From a virus: a DNA stretch of 64,000 nucleotides. A program made the translations under genes and the position numbers. The first letter of the stretch is position 1; each line of letters opens with the position of its first letter. The notes beneath the pieces are model-generated. The model had not been told where the DNA came from, did not search any database, and saw only the letters and a list, made by a program, of their open reading frames with translations. The stretch spans positions 1 through 64,000 of the IMG/VR virus record IMGVR_UViG_3300027969_000043, one strand, 5' to 3'. Of the stretch, positions 34,901-43,191 are shown piece by piece.

Positions 34901-36831
34901 CTAAACGATGTACCAACTGGTGCACCACTAAACAATGTGGCTAAACTAAAGTTATTAGCAACATACATTGCATTAAGAACATTGTTATTAATAACATAAC
35001 TTGTGCTGTTTGTTATTGGGTTTGTTTGATAAGTAATTAACGGATTAGCATTTATAGGGGTGGCAACACCACCTGTAGCACCAGTAGTTGTTGTATTAAT
35101 TGCTGCTGGAACAGTTACTTTACTTACAATAATATAACTTGAAGAAGCACCAGTATAAACCGCACCAGAACCTGTCATAACAAAAGGAATTACACCTCTA
35201 ACACCAGAATTTAACCCAGGTAATGAAGCTAAACTAAATAAAGAAGCGCCATAAAATGCACTTGTTAATGGGTCTGAAATTACAGTATTTGTTAATGAAC
35301 CACTAGTTGTTGCTGTATATCTAATTAATGGGTTATAGTTTGCTGTTGTTGAAACACCAGTACTAGATGCATTGAAATAGTATGGTGTAATACCTGTTTG
35401 TGATACAGTATATGTTGAACTAGCACCAGTAAAAATTGAACCGTTATAAATAAATGATAAAGGTATTGTACTAGTTGTACCAGTTGCTGTTGCGGGTAAT
35501 CCGCTAAGACTAATATTACCAGCTTGGTATAAACTATTAGTTAATGGGTCTGCAATAGTTGCGGTAATTAATGTATTACCAGTTGTTGCTGTATAATTTA
35601 TAAATGGTACAAAACTACCACTAGTTGTAGCCGCAGTTGTTGTTGTATTAATACCACTTTGCGTTAAGCCAGTGGCAATTACAACGTAGTTAGATTCATT
35701 ACCAGTAAAACTAGTACCTACGTTTACATAGTTTCTAGCTATTGAACCAGTCGCACCAACTGCCAAGCTAGATAACCCAGTTAAACTAAAATTTGAGTTA
35801 TTATAACCAGCATTTGTATTTGGCTCGTTGATTTGAACAGCAGAAAGAACACCACCAGTTGTTGATGTATAAACAATAAATGGATTTGTATTTGCGCTAC
35901 TAATTAAAGCAACACTAGCAGCACTTAAAGTCATTGTTGTTGTACCAGCAGAAATAAGTGTATAAACTGCACCAGCACCACTATAATTTGAACCACCAAC
36001 ATTTATAAATGAATTAGAAATAACATCAGATTGACTTATTGTTAGACTAGGCAATGTACTAAGACTAAAATTACCGTTGTTATAAAGGCTTGATAATAGA
36101 GTATCATTTATAGTTACTGTTACCAAATTATTTGAGGCGTCTGCTGTAAATGATGCAAATGGGAGGATACTTACATTTGTTAGTGTTGCACCTGTAGTTG
36201 TTGGGTCTAACACATTTGGTGTTGAACCAGCGTTAACAACCAACAATTGACTGCTAGCACCTGTAAATAAACCACCAACTTTTTCTAGCGAAACACTCAA
36301 CGATAATATTTGACCATTTGTTAATGTTGGTAACAAAGCTAAACTAACACTACCATTGTTAACTAAATAACTTAATAATGGGTCACTAATAGTTGTACCT
36401 ATTAATACGTTAGAGTTTGTTGCAGTATATACAATACTAGGATTATACGAGCTTGTTGTTGCTGTTATTGTTGAATTATCCAAAGCAGCATCCATCGTTA
36501 TACCCCAAGCTTTACCTGCATCATAACCAGAAAAACCAAGAATTCTTGTTACAAATAATTGGTTTGATTGTGATAGATATGATTTTGCGATATATGGTAA
36601 TTCATACAAAGGTGCGCCGTTTCCGTCTGGACCGTTTACCAATGTATTATTTAAACCACCGAAAAACGATTGAAACTCGCCGTAGTTACTTACGAAAATA
36701 GGTTGAAATGCTGGTCCTTTGGTTGTTTCACCCACCAAACCCAATGTCGTAACACCTACTTGACGTGTTACAAATGTTAAGTCTTTTTCTGAGGTGTAGA
36801 CACCTGGACTAACGAATACTTTTTCTGCCAT
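31921..36831 (-). CDS. Tail sheath protein (T4 gp18 family) with a giant repetitive insertion
   Basis: Residues 1-125 match the sheath N-terminus: VFVSPGVYTSEKDLTF, then TTLGLVGETTKGPAFQP. The C-terminal 300 residues carry the conserved sheath core: IKIWGNKTLQ, INVRRLLLQARKLISAVAI, TGKIYLKPTRALEFIIVEFN. Between them, about residues 130-905 form a Thr/Ser/Gly-rich insertion. It holds six to seven divergent copies of a roughly 92-residue beta-type repeat and about seven copies of a 19-20-residue repeat. T4 gp18 is 659 residues; this is 1636. The sheath contracts to drive the tube through the envelope. The insertion most likely sits on the outer surface of the tail. The gene has its own terminator and a promoter motif 44 bases upstream. 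Confidence 0.93.
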   Translation of the reverse strand: MAEKVFVSPGVYTSEKDLTFVTRQVGVTTLGLVGETTKGPAFQPIFVSNYGEFQSFFGGLNNTLVNGPDGNGAPLYELPYIAKSYLSQSNQLFVTRILGFSGYDAGKAWGITMDAALDNSTITATTSSYNPSIVYTATNSNVLIGTTISDPLLSYLVNNGSVSLALLPTLTNGQILSLSVSLEKVGGLFTGASSQLLVVNAGSTPNVLDPTTTGATLTNVSILPFASFTADASNNLVTVTINDTLLSSLYNNGNFSLSTLPSLTISQSDVISNSFINVGGSNYSGAGAVYTLISAGTTTMTLSAASVALISSANTNPFIVYTSTTGGVLSAVQINEPNTNAGYNNSNFSLTGLSSLAVGATGSIARNYVNVGTSFTGNESNYVVIATGLTQSGINTTTTAATTSGSFVPFINYTATTGNTLITATIADPLTNSLYQAGNISLSGLPATATGTTSTIPLSFIYNGSIFTGASSTYTVSQTGITPYYFNASSTGVSTTANYNPLIRYTATTSGSLTNTVISDPLTSAFYGASLFSLASLPGLNSGVRGVIPFVMTGSGAVYTGASSSYIIVSKVTVPAAINTTTTGATGGVATPINANPLITYQTNPITNSTSYVINNNVLNAMYVANNFSLATLFSGAPVGTSFSVPLSFVQSGSSYVGASAVFSAATSGVTPQSLNQSSVGFSGATPLISSFIRFTAATTSSTVNVTYLTTSEPYNTMETAGILQGNYFGLKNSPGTGVGLLYSVQGVPSSYTAINATTYVGVYGVAIILSTGSTSTPNIYTGLTSGYIQYYTGASNTRLISGTTSGFTIQYSGAQTAAYISGQASGVTTFYSGSGINYKTGTTIGNVFYFSGDPLTVYRTGTTSGFTGVYSGTGLFYNTGTTSAVVNYYSGTSISMYKTGTTSGFTTYTVGKGYADVEDKLITLLRSRGKVNAQTQLPVFQVSATTGLNFNSSITTAEQNPYGSFALIGTSNTQGAFSYDCSFDRTQRNYITKVLGRTALDGETAVYVEEFFDKMFVEYVNDGKVRGINLDIIDYAGQYSDYLQEYQPAVTPYVVSELRGNKLLRLFRIWTISDGNAANEQYKISIANIKPDTREFDVLVRGFYDTDAAPNIIEAYTRCTMDPTSNNFVARRIGTLDGVYASKSAHILLELDESSDTSDAFPAGFVGFPVRDYEINSNPDVQTPSIMYKQKYGAFENKRKYYLGLSNTIGIDADFFDYKGIPVGQDYDMWTGLTKGFHMDIDATGATIDNVKVVIDNSGNTYSPIFLFDTGDWQFRTDAGLANGPYEKVYARKFTFAPYGGFDGFDPYRTRRTNLDSFTINGTKGAAGLAVGTFANKTLTNGDLGITSDYYAYLEGIWTFKNPEAVNVNVFATPGIDTFDNTNLVEASIEMIEQDRADSLYVVTTPDTDSAGTVLTVGDVTDQLSDMYDSSYTATYWPWIQILDAENNVYVYVPPTRDVVRNIALTDNIAFPWFAVAGIQRGDVDALKARKKLTLSERDVLYENRINPIATFTSDGIKIWGNKTLQVKESALDRINVRRLLLQARKLISAVAIRLLFEQNDTIVRNQFLSLVNPILDSIRTERGLVDFRVVLSNDPEDIDRNQLTGKIYLKPTRALEFIIVEFNIMNTGASFDNI
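34105..34505 (-). repeat. Seven 19-20-residue repeats within the tail sheath
   Basis: Units follow the pattern TGTTSGFTxxYSGTGxxY, for example RTGTTSGFTGVYSGTGLFY and KTGTTIGNVFYFSGDPLTVY. They form a regular Tyr/Gly/Thr-rich stretch right before the C-terminal sheath region. The spacing suggests a beta-solenoid or beta-hairpin array. Confidence 0.8.
34690..36447 (-). repeat. Six to seven ~92-residue repeats within the tail sheath
   Basis: Each unit has the order: P-x-I-x-YTAT, a variable turn, I-x-DPL, LY-x-x-GN-x-SL-x-x-LP, a spacer, then YTGASS-x-Y and TTTGAT. Examples are IVYTATNSN, INYTATTGN and IRYTATTSG at unit starts. The units are too diverged to be recent duplications. They look like tandem beta-sandwich decoration domains. 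Confidence 0.8.
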
Positions 36832-36875
36832 GTTATTTTTTTTTTACTTTTTTTAAAAATTATTTCTTGTTACTA

Positions 36876-36884
36876 AATAAATAT
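36876..36884 (-). promoter_or_regulatory. ATATTTATT motif before the tail sheath gene
   Basis: The minus strand reads GAATATTTATTTAG, 44 bases before the sheath ATG, within a 163-base gap that holds no other visible signal. Confidence 0.45.
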
Positions 36885-36994
36885 TCAAGAAAAACCGAAA
36901 ATTAAATATATAAGGATAAATATTTGAAAATTACCATTCTAGGTTTTTTTATGAAAAAATATAAAAATAAAATAACATATTTTTTAACCAAATA

Positions 36995-37576
36995 TTACCA
37001 AGGTAATGGTAAATTAACTATTTGTGGGGATATTTTTTGGTTAATTATATTATCTAATTTTTCTTGTAATAAACTTACGTTTTCTGTACCCTCAATCCAA
37101 CTTATAACGGTATTTTCATTTAAACTACTATAATTAATATACTGTCCATTTAAATTATTAAAACTTGATTGACCTTCAATATTTGCTGTTAAACCAGAAT
37201 CAGATGTTGCATTATATCTCCAGCTTACACCTGTAACAAAATTTTCATACCCCTCAAAATTAGGGATAGTATTAAGACTGTATATAAACCATCTATATGT
37301 TCTTGGATAAACAATATTATATATTTTAATATTAATTTTATTCTGAAAATTACCAATATCATTAGAACTAATAACCATATTAATCAAATCATCTTGTATT
37401 ATTGACGTGTATAAAGATTCTTCAGTATAATAATTTGTACCATCTTCATATGATGTTATATTATTTTCATTTGTACCACGATACCTCCAATCAATTCTTG
37501 ATATATATGTAACATTATTTTCAGAATCTATCGATTCAACATAATTAAGTATTTCAAAAGCATATACTATATTCAT
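36995..37576 (-). CDS. Small tail-fibre-associated protein with an internal duplication, unknown
   Basis: The 193-residue protein seems to contain two related halves of about 80-95 residues. The first has VTYISRIDWRYRGTNENN and the second ENFVTGVSWRYNATSDSG. Each is followed by a short acidic helix (QDDLINMVISSND; LLQEKLDNIINQ). It ends in PQIVNLPLPW. Similar small proteins with a V-x-W-R-Y core are common next to phage fibre genes, but their function is not established. It is the last gene of the fibre cluster, 24 bases after the glycine-rich adhesins. Confidence 0.6.
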   Translation of the reverse strand: MNIVYAFEILNYVESIDSENNVTYISRIDWRYRGTNENNITSYEDGTNYYTEESLYTSIIQDDLINMVISSNDIGNFQNKINIKIYNIVYPRTYRWFIYSLNTIPNFEGYENFVTGVSWRYNATSDSGLTANIEGQSSFNNLNGQYINYSSLNENTVISWIEGTENVSLLQEKLDNIINQKISPQIVNLPLPW

Positions 37577-37600
37577 TTTATTATTTTTTATAATTTATTA

Positions 37601-38611
37601 TTACCATGTATAAACCCTTACTTCACCACGACCACCAGTACCACCAGCACCACTATTTCCAGTGTTGGTAGCATTACCACCACCACCACCTCCACCACCA
37701 CATGCACCACCATTTCCTCCTGCTTCACCGTTAATATTACCAGAAGCAGCCGCAGCACCCCCACCACCACCACCACCATTACCACATTTTATGGAATTTC
37801 CGCTAGCACCTGTACTACCAGATGTTGGCGCTGTTGAACTATTAGCCCCAGGTGCAGAACCACCACCTGAAATATATGACCCCGAAGTGCCACCAGAAGT
37901 CGGAGCAACACCAACATTACCACTACCAGTACTACCACCAACACCACCGCCACCAGCACCAAATATCGAACTACCCCCATCTTTAGGGATAAGGTTAGTA
38001 ACACCTCTAGAACCGCCAGAGCCACCACCATATTCAGCGTTTCCACTACCTAAACCAGCTGTACTAGAACCTAGTCCAGACGCTCCTTGACCACCTATAG
38101 CTATTAAAGATGCTACTCCAGGTACCCCACCACCGTATGTTGCAGTTGTAGTAATACCACTTAAACCAGCACCACCATTACCACCACCACCACCACCAAC
38201 CTGAGCTGTCGTTGCTGACAAACCACCAATACCACCACCACCAGCATAACCAATTAATTGTGTTGCTCCAGAACTAAAAAAAGAGTTTTCACCATTACCA
38301 CCACCTCTTCCAATACCAGAAATAGTTACACTAGCCCCACCAATACCGCCAGAACCAACAAATATTGGTTCTGTACTAGACAACGTACTTGCTAAATAAA
38401 ATTTTTCAGCATATGCGCCACCACCACCACCAGTCCCACCCGTTCTATTATTACCGTTGTTTGCTTTTGCGCCACTACCACCTCCACCCCCAGCACCAAT
38501 ACATACAACATATACGAATTTTGCACCTGTCGGTTTTACCCAAGTCGAATTACCAACAGTTGTAAACACCTGTAAATCTGGTACTTCGTTTATATTATTA
38601 TTTATTGCCAT
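37601..38611 (-). CDS. Glycine-rich adhesin, paralog 1 of 3
   Basis: The 336-residue protein has a short conserved N-terminal head (LQVFTTVGNSTWVKPTGAKF) that continues VYVVCIGAGGGGGSG. The rest is dominated by poly-glycine tracts broken by variable loops, and it ends GRGEVRVYTW. Such sequences are typical of phage receptor-binding tips made of packed poly-glycine II helices, as in the gp38-type adhesin of Salmonella phage S16. Variable loops would contact the receptor. Two neighbours share head, tracts and tail, so the cluster arose by tandem duplication. Neighbouring genes are 12-24 bases apart, consistent with one mRNA. Confidence 0.75.
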   Translation of the reverse strand: MAINNNINEVPDLQVFTTVGNSTWVKPTGAKFVYVVCIGAGGGGGSGAKANNGNNRTGGTGGGGGAYAEKFYLASTLSSTEPIFVGSGGIGGASVTISGIGRGGGNGENSFFSSGATQLIGYAGGGGIGGLSATTAQVGGGGGGNGGAGLSGITTTATYGGGVPGVASLIAIGGQGASGLGSSTAGLGSGNAEYGGGSGGSRGVTNLIPKDGGSSIFGAGGGGVGGSTGSGNVGVAPTSGGTSGSYISGGGSAPGANSSTAPTSGSTGASGNSIKCGNGGGGGGGAAAASGNINGEAGGNGGACGGGGGGGGNATNTGNSGAGGTGGRGEVRVYTW

Positions 38612-38623
38612 AATTATTTTTTT

Positions 38624-39610
38624 TTAAAAAGTATACACTCTTACTTCACCACGACCACCAGCACCACCATTACCAGCACCAATATCCGCACCACAACCAC
38701 CTCCACCACCTCCACCGCCTGCACCGCCTACACCACCATTACCACCTATTGTGTTTGGTGTTATTGTTCCACCACCACCACCACCACCAACACCATATGA
38801 AGTACCTGTACCACCTGATGTTGGTGATGCACCATTTGTACCGCCTGAAGCACCACCACCAACAACATAAGAACGACTAGTACCGCCTGAGGTTGAATTT
38901 ACAAGTATAGTACCAAGATAATTTGAGGTTCCACCAGCACCACCACCGCCACCACCAAATAATGATGAACCTCCAGGACCAATTGCTGGTGTAAGACTAC
39001 CATCATGACCACAACCACCTCCACCACCATATTCAGTTAAACCTCCATTAGTTGGGTTACTACCACCACTTGCCCCCGTACCACCAATACAAGTTTGAGC
39101 CACTACAGGGCTTACTGCGGCATAACCTGGTTGCCCTCCAATAGCAACCAATGAATCACCAACACTACCAGCCCCACCAGTACCACCACCACCACCACCA
39201 CCAGCACCTATATCAATACCACCTCTAGCACCACCACCACCACCATAACTAACCAAATATGTTGTTGCACCTGTACCAAAAAAAGAACTACCACCAATTC
39301 CACCAGATGTTGTTGACCCTGAAAGTCCACTGGTACCACCAGTACCACCAGCACCTACAACAATAGGCACCGTGTTAGCTAAATCACTTGCACTAAATAC
39401 TTTATAAGCAAAAGCACCACCACCACCACCAGCACCACCCCATTTAGGTGCTGTTCCTAAAGAGTATGAAGCACCACCACCACCTCCACCAGCACCAATA
39501 CACACAACATATACGAATTTTGCACCAGTCGGTTTTATCCATGTCGAACTACCAACAGTTGTAAACACCTGTATGTTTCTTGCAGAATTTATACTATTAT
39601 TTATTGCCAT
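38624..39610 (-). CDS. Glycine-rich adhesin, paralog 2 of 3
   Basis: The 328-residue protein shares the head IQVFTTVGSSTWIKPTGAKF and the end GGRGEVRVYTF with its neighbours. The interior poly-glycine tracts are conserved, but the loops between them differ (KVFSASDLANTVPIVVGAGG; ATTYLVSYGGGGGARGG). It may form an alternative receptor tip or assemble with the other paralogs. The DNA is compositionally odd: CCACCA-type runs on the plus strand form long spurious proline-rich frames. Confidence 0.75.
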   Translation of the reverse strand: MAINNSINSARNIQVFTTVGSSTWIKPTGAKFVYVVCIGAGGGGGGASYSLGTAPKWGGAGGGGGAFAYKVFSASDLANTVPIVVGAGGTGGTSGLSGSTTSGGIGGSSFFGTGATTYLVSYGGGGGARGGIDIGAGGGGGGGTGGAGSVGDSLVAIGGQPGYAAVSPVVAQTCIGGTGASGGSNPTNGGLTEYGGGGGCGHDGSLTPAIGPGGSSLFGGGGGGAGGTSNYLGTILVNSTSGGTSRSYVVGGGASGGTNGASPTSGGTGTSYGVGGGGGGGTITPNTIGGNGGVGGAGGGGGGGGCGADIGAGNGGAGGRGEVRVYTF

Positions 39611-39623
39611 TTTTAATTTATTA

Positions 39624-40616
39624 TTACCACGAATAAACCCTTATTTCACCGCGACCACCAGCACCGCCAGTGCCACCACTGCTAGCACGTGTACCGCCCC
39701 CACCACCTCCACCACCGCCACCAGGCGCACCACCAACACCACCATTAGTACCTGCTGTATTTAAAGTTGCGGTTCCACCGCCACCTCCACCTCCATCGCC
39801 AGAACCATTACCTTTATTTGTACCTGTTCCACCCGAAGTTGGTGATATACCACTTGTTCCAAAAGCACCACCCGTAATACCAGTATAAGTACCTGAACTT
39901 CCGCCTGGTTTTGCGTCATAAACAGTCGGTACGCTATTTGCACCTCCACCAGCACCGCCTCCGCCACCACCATATAATGAACATCCGCCTGAAAAATTAA
40001 TACCAGTCGTCGAAGTTCCACCACCCCCAGCACCACCATATTGAGCAGCACCACCCGACGGAGCAGCAATTGTTCCAGCGCCACCAGTGCCACCAAAAGC
40101 TAAAGTGGTTGTACTTGCTCCTGCTGGATTACCACCTGCAACAGCGGCACCAGCACCAGCAGCACCAACACTAACAGTACCACCTCCACCACCACCTGAA
40201 TTAGAAACTGCCGTAACTCTACCCCCAGCACCAGAACCACCTCCATAGGCTGTTAATATTGTTAAACCTGAACTAAATATTGAATTACCACCTGTAGAAC
40301 CAATAACACCTACGTTAGAGGCATTACCAGCACCACCCGCACCACCAGTCCCACCCGAGGCAACTGTAATTGGTTCTGATAACGATAACTCCGAGGCTAA
40401 GTAAAGTTTTGAAACAAAAGAAGCCCCTCCACCGCCACCACCACCCATTCTATATGTTGCTCCAGATGCTGAACCTCCGCCACCTCCGCCACCTCCGCCA
40501 CCAATACATTCAACATACACGAATTTAACCCCAACGGGTTTTATCCAAGTATTAGAACCTACGGACGTAAATATTTGAACGTTTGAAACTTCATTTATAC
40601 TATTATTTACTGCCAT
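39624..40616 (-). CDS. Glycine-rich adhesin, paralog 3 of 3
   Basis: The 330-residue protein starts with the same kind of head (VQIFTSVGSNTWIKPVGVKF) and ends GRGEIRVYSW. Its loops are the most alanine- and threonine-rich of the three. It is the first of the three genes in transcription order, 7 bases after the upstream repeat fibre gene. This suggests it caps that fibre. Presence of three copies hints at host-range variation by gene conversion or swapping. Confidence 0.75.
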   Translation of the reverse strand: MAVNNSINEVSNVQIFTSVGSNTWIKPVGVKFVYVECIGGGGGGGGGGSASGATYRMGGGGGGGASFVSKLYLASELSLSEPITVASGGTGGAGGAGNASNVGVIGSTGGNSIFSSGLTILTAYGGGSGAGGRVTAVSNSGGGGGGTVSVGAAGAGAAVAGGNPAGASTTTLAFGGTGGAGTIAAPSGGAAQYGGAGGGGTSTTGINFSGGCSLYGGGGGGAGGGANSVPTVYDAKPGGSSGTYTGITGGAFGTSGISPTSGGTGTNKGNGSGDGGGGGGGTATLNTAGTNGGVGGAPGGGGGGGGGGTRASSGGTGGAGGRGEIRVYSW

Positions 40617-40623
40617 AAAACAA

Positions 40624-41745
40624 TTAATTTAATGTTATCGTACCTACCGCAGATACCACAGTAAATACCGTATTTGCACTAGTACAAACTAATCTAATAG
40701 AATCACCATTATTTTGTGAAACTAATGTACCTGATGTTTGTGTTGTCGTTATAATACCAAATCTTATAAATTGATTTACGTTTTGTGTTATTGTAAATAA
40801 ACTATCTGACGCTGAAACAACTTCAATAACACTACCCAAGCTTGCGGATACTGGCAAATTAATTAATGTTGTGCCTGTTGTTATATATCCATTATTAGTT
40901 GATGCTGTTATTGGAGACGTTGCAAATTGCCATGTTAATCCACCACTACCAGTACTAAAACCTGTTATTGTGTTTCCATTAACATTTCCCGTTCCACTTA
41001 ATGTGATTGTTCCGTTAGAATATGTTCCACCTGTAACAGCATTAACATTTTGATATGTTGTTGCTGATATTGTATTTGCTGTTAACCCACTAATAAATGA
41101 TGTTGCACCACTAACTGTACCACCTGTAAAAGATGTTGCTGTATTTGTACTAAAACCTGTAATTTGTATTCCGTTAACACCACCACTACCACTAAGCGTA
41201 AGCGTTCCGTTTAAATAAGAACCACCTGTAACAGCACTAATGGTGTAAGTAACTGCCGCACTACTATTTGATGTAACACTCAATACATTACCTGATAGTG
41301 TAGTTGCACTAATATAAGTAGGTAAATTAAGATACGTTGTTGCACTTATTGTATTTGCCGTTAATCCTGATAATAAAGTATTACCTGTAACATTTAATGT
41401 GTTTGCGGTTAATCCCGATTGGAATATTGTATTTCCCGTTACCGTACCCCCACTTAATGGGAGATACGCTCCCGACGTAGATGAACTACCCGTATATGCG
41501 GACAGGCTTATTGTAAATGCAGAATACTGTCCTGTTATATTTTGCCTTAAAGTTATTGTATTACTAGATAACGTAAACCCCGTAACAAACGTATCAGTTG
41601 TAACTGGTAAGTTAAGATATGTTGTTGCAGATAACGTATTTGCTGTCAGACCACTAACAATTATATTGTCAAAATTACCACTAGCGTTTAACTGCGGATA
41701 CCCATATGGCTGATTAGCCCTATCTAATGTTATTATTGTCTTCAT
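40624..41745 (-). CDS. Tail fibre protein with shared GLTANT repeats
   Basis: The 373-residue protein is built from modules also present in the 979-residue fibre (44368-47307) and the right-edge fibre: SGLTANTISATTYLNLP, DTFVTGFTLSSNTITL, GQYSAFTISLSAYTGSS and GAYLPLSGGTVTGNT. The C-terminal 120 residues are different (SASLGSVIEVVSASDSLFTI) and end AVGTITLN, a likely beta-rich tip. It lies 8 bases downstream of the next gene in the cluster. The repeats probably form a trimeric shaft. Confidence 0.72.
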   Translation of the reverse strand: MKTIITLDRANQPYGYPQLNASGNFDNIIVSGLTANTLSATTYLNLPVTTDTFVTGFTLSSNTITLRQNITGQYSAFTISLSAYTGSSSTSGAYLPLSGGTVTGNTIFQSGLTANTLNVTGNTLLSGLTANTISATTYLNLPTYISATTLSGNVLSVTSNSSAAVTYTISAVTGGSYLNGTLTLSGSGGVNGIQITGFSTNTATSFTGGTVSGATSFISGLTANTISATTYQNVNAVTGGTYSNGTITLSGTGNVNGNTITGFSTGSGGLTWQFATSPITASTNNGYITTGTTLINLPVSASLGSVIEVVSASDSLFTITQNVNQFIRFGIITTTQTSGTLVSQNNGDSIRLVCTSANTVFTVVSAVGTITLN

Positions 41746-41752
41746 ATATTAA

Positions 41753-42199
41753 TTATGAGAATTTACCACCTCTCCATTTATCTTTTATTGCAACAAATTG
41801 ATATTGGTCTGTTGAACCAATTGAAGTAATTTGTGAGTTACTACCTTTATCATATGGTTGAAAACCATTATTATTTATAGTAATACTGTTACTACCATCA
41901 CTATTTATGACCGTAATTGTTTGACCCGTTAAAGTTGTTGGGTTTGGAAAAAACAATTCATTACCACCCGATGCGGTAATAATTTCATAAACACCTCCAC
42001 CCGATATAGTGTAATTACCACTAGATAAATCAATATCTGGATAGGTTGGTGACGCTGTTGTAAATGTTGGAAACGAAGAATTTCCAGTACTATTGGTTAC
42101 CACCAATTGACCTAATGAGTTTAATGAAAGTATTAATTTGCTTACATCTGATGAAGCTGGGACACTTGCGTTTTTATCTAATTCTATGTAACTTGGCAT
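41753..42199 (-). CDS. Small beta-rich fibre component
   Basis: The 148-residue protein is beta-rich with no catalytic motif. The central part (YTISGGGVYEIITASGGNEL, then TLTGQTITVINSDGS) resembles phage fibre-tip domains and the C-terminal end of the neighbouring 373-residue fibre. It starts MPSYIELDKNAS and ends RGGKFS. Eight bases separate it from the next fibre gene. A structural role in the fibre is inferred from composition and context. Confidence 0.6.
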   Translation of the reverse strand: MPSYIELDKNASVPASSDVSKLILSLNSLGQLVVTNSTGNSSFPTFTTASPTYPDIDLSSGNYTISGGGVYEIITASGGNELFFPNPTTLTGQTITVINSDGSNSITINNNGFQPYDKGSNSQITSIGSTDQYQFVAIKDKWRGGKFS

Positions 42200-42217
42200 A
42201 TATTTTAATTTTTGTTT

Positions 42218-43153
42218 TTATTCTATTATTCCTGAACCTGTTATAGTACCTCTATTATAAATAACCCCACCAACCTTTAAAGTTCCGTCAACAACAATAT
42301 CACCATAATTATATAAATCACCCAATATATAGTAGTCGGCGTTAGTATCAACTATAAATACACTTGTACTTAATACCGTTAAGTCAGAAGGATTAAAAAT
42401 TGATTGATTTATTGTTATTGTATCTGTCGCACCTGAATTTGTCTCGTTTCTTAAAAATGCACCACCAACTGAAGATGATGATACTTTATGTATAACACCA
42501 CTTCCATCTATTGTTAATAATTCAGTGTCGGTACCTGTTTGTACCCCTTCTACTTTAATTGGGTCGGTTGCTGCAAATACATGTAATTTATTTGATGGTG
42601 ATACTGTTCCAATACCAACATTACCACCACTCTGTGCATTTAATACTAAAGGGTCGCCTTCTACATCTAAACGCCTCCAAGTTGAACCATTTTGAATTGA
42701 ATATATTTGCCCAATATTTGGACCAGTAACTGGATGTCCAAATGAAAAGTGTAATCCATTTACAGTACTACTTGTATTCCATTGACCTGTTATGGTTGTA
42801 AGTCCACTAACTTGTAATTTTGATTCTGGTGTTCTTGTTCCAATACCAACATTTGTACCACTAATAACAAACGTATTGGTATTTGCGGAACCACCAATAA
42901 TAGAACTATTTGAATTTACTTGAAATATTGAATTACCAATATTATTATTTACTGTTAATAACGAACCAGTTAATGTATCCGTTACCGACATCAATTGACC
43001 ACTAGTACCTCTAACATCAATAAGTGTTGAGCCGCTTGTAATACCAGTAAACGTCGTTGTACCAGCTGTTGAAACAATAACCCTGTTTGTGCTATTTGTT
43101 GATAGCTTTAACCCTTGTGTTTGACTATAGAATGCTCCGTTATTTACTGCCAT
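42218..43153 (-). CDS. Tail fibre protein with VGIGT shaft modules
   Basis: The 311-residue protein contains two copies of the shaft module NVGIGTxxPxxKLxV (NVGIGTRTPESKLQVSG and NVGIGTVSPSNKLHVF), which is widespread in Bacteroidota phage fibres and endosialidase-chaperone-type tail proteins. The C-terminal part (DYYILGDLYNYGDIVVDGTL, then KVGGVIYNRGTITGSG) resembles a short right-handed beta-helix. A palindromic TATTTATAAATA lies 17 bases upstream of its ATG, one of few intra-cluster promoter motifs. Confidence 0.68.
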   Translation of the reverse strand: MAVNNGAFYSQTQGLKLSTNSTNRVIVSTAGTTTFTGITSGSTLIDVRGTSGQLMSVTDTLTGSLLTVNNNIGNSIFQVNSNSSIIGGSANTNTFVISGTNVGIGTRTPESKLQVSGLTTITGQWNTSSTVNGLHFSFGHPVTGPNIGQIYSIQNGSTWRRLDVEGDPLVLNAQSGGNVGIGTVSPSNKLHVFAATDPIKVEGVQTGTDTELLTIDGSGVIHKVSSSSVGGAFLRNETNSGATDTITINQSIFNPSDLTVLSTSVFIVDTNADYYILGDLYNYGDIVVDGTLKVGGVIYNRGTITGSGIIE

Positions 43154-43170
43154 TTAATATATTTGTTATT

Positions 43171-43179
43171 TATAAATAT
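43171..43179 (-). promoter_or_regulatory. ATATTTATA motif inside the fibre cluster
   Basis: ATATTTATA, 17 bases upstream of the 311-residue fibre gene. Here the box is part of a palindrome, so direction cannot be told from sequence. Confidence 0.45.
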
Positions 43180-43191
43180 TAGAGTTTATTA

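Noticed and set aside
36924-37133. 69-codon plus-strand frame between sheath and the 193-residue gene
   Set aside because: Half of it is antisense to the 193-residue gene, and there is no promoter, domain or terminator.
37662-38090. Long proline-rich plus-strand frame opposite a glycine-rich gene
   Set aside because: It mirrors GGN codons of the minus-strand adhesin. It has no independent start context, and similar frames occur opposite all three paralogs.
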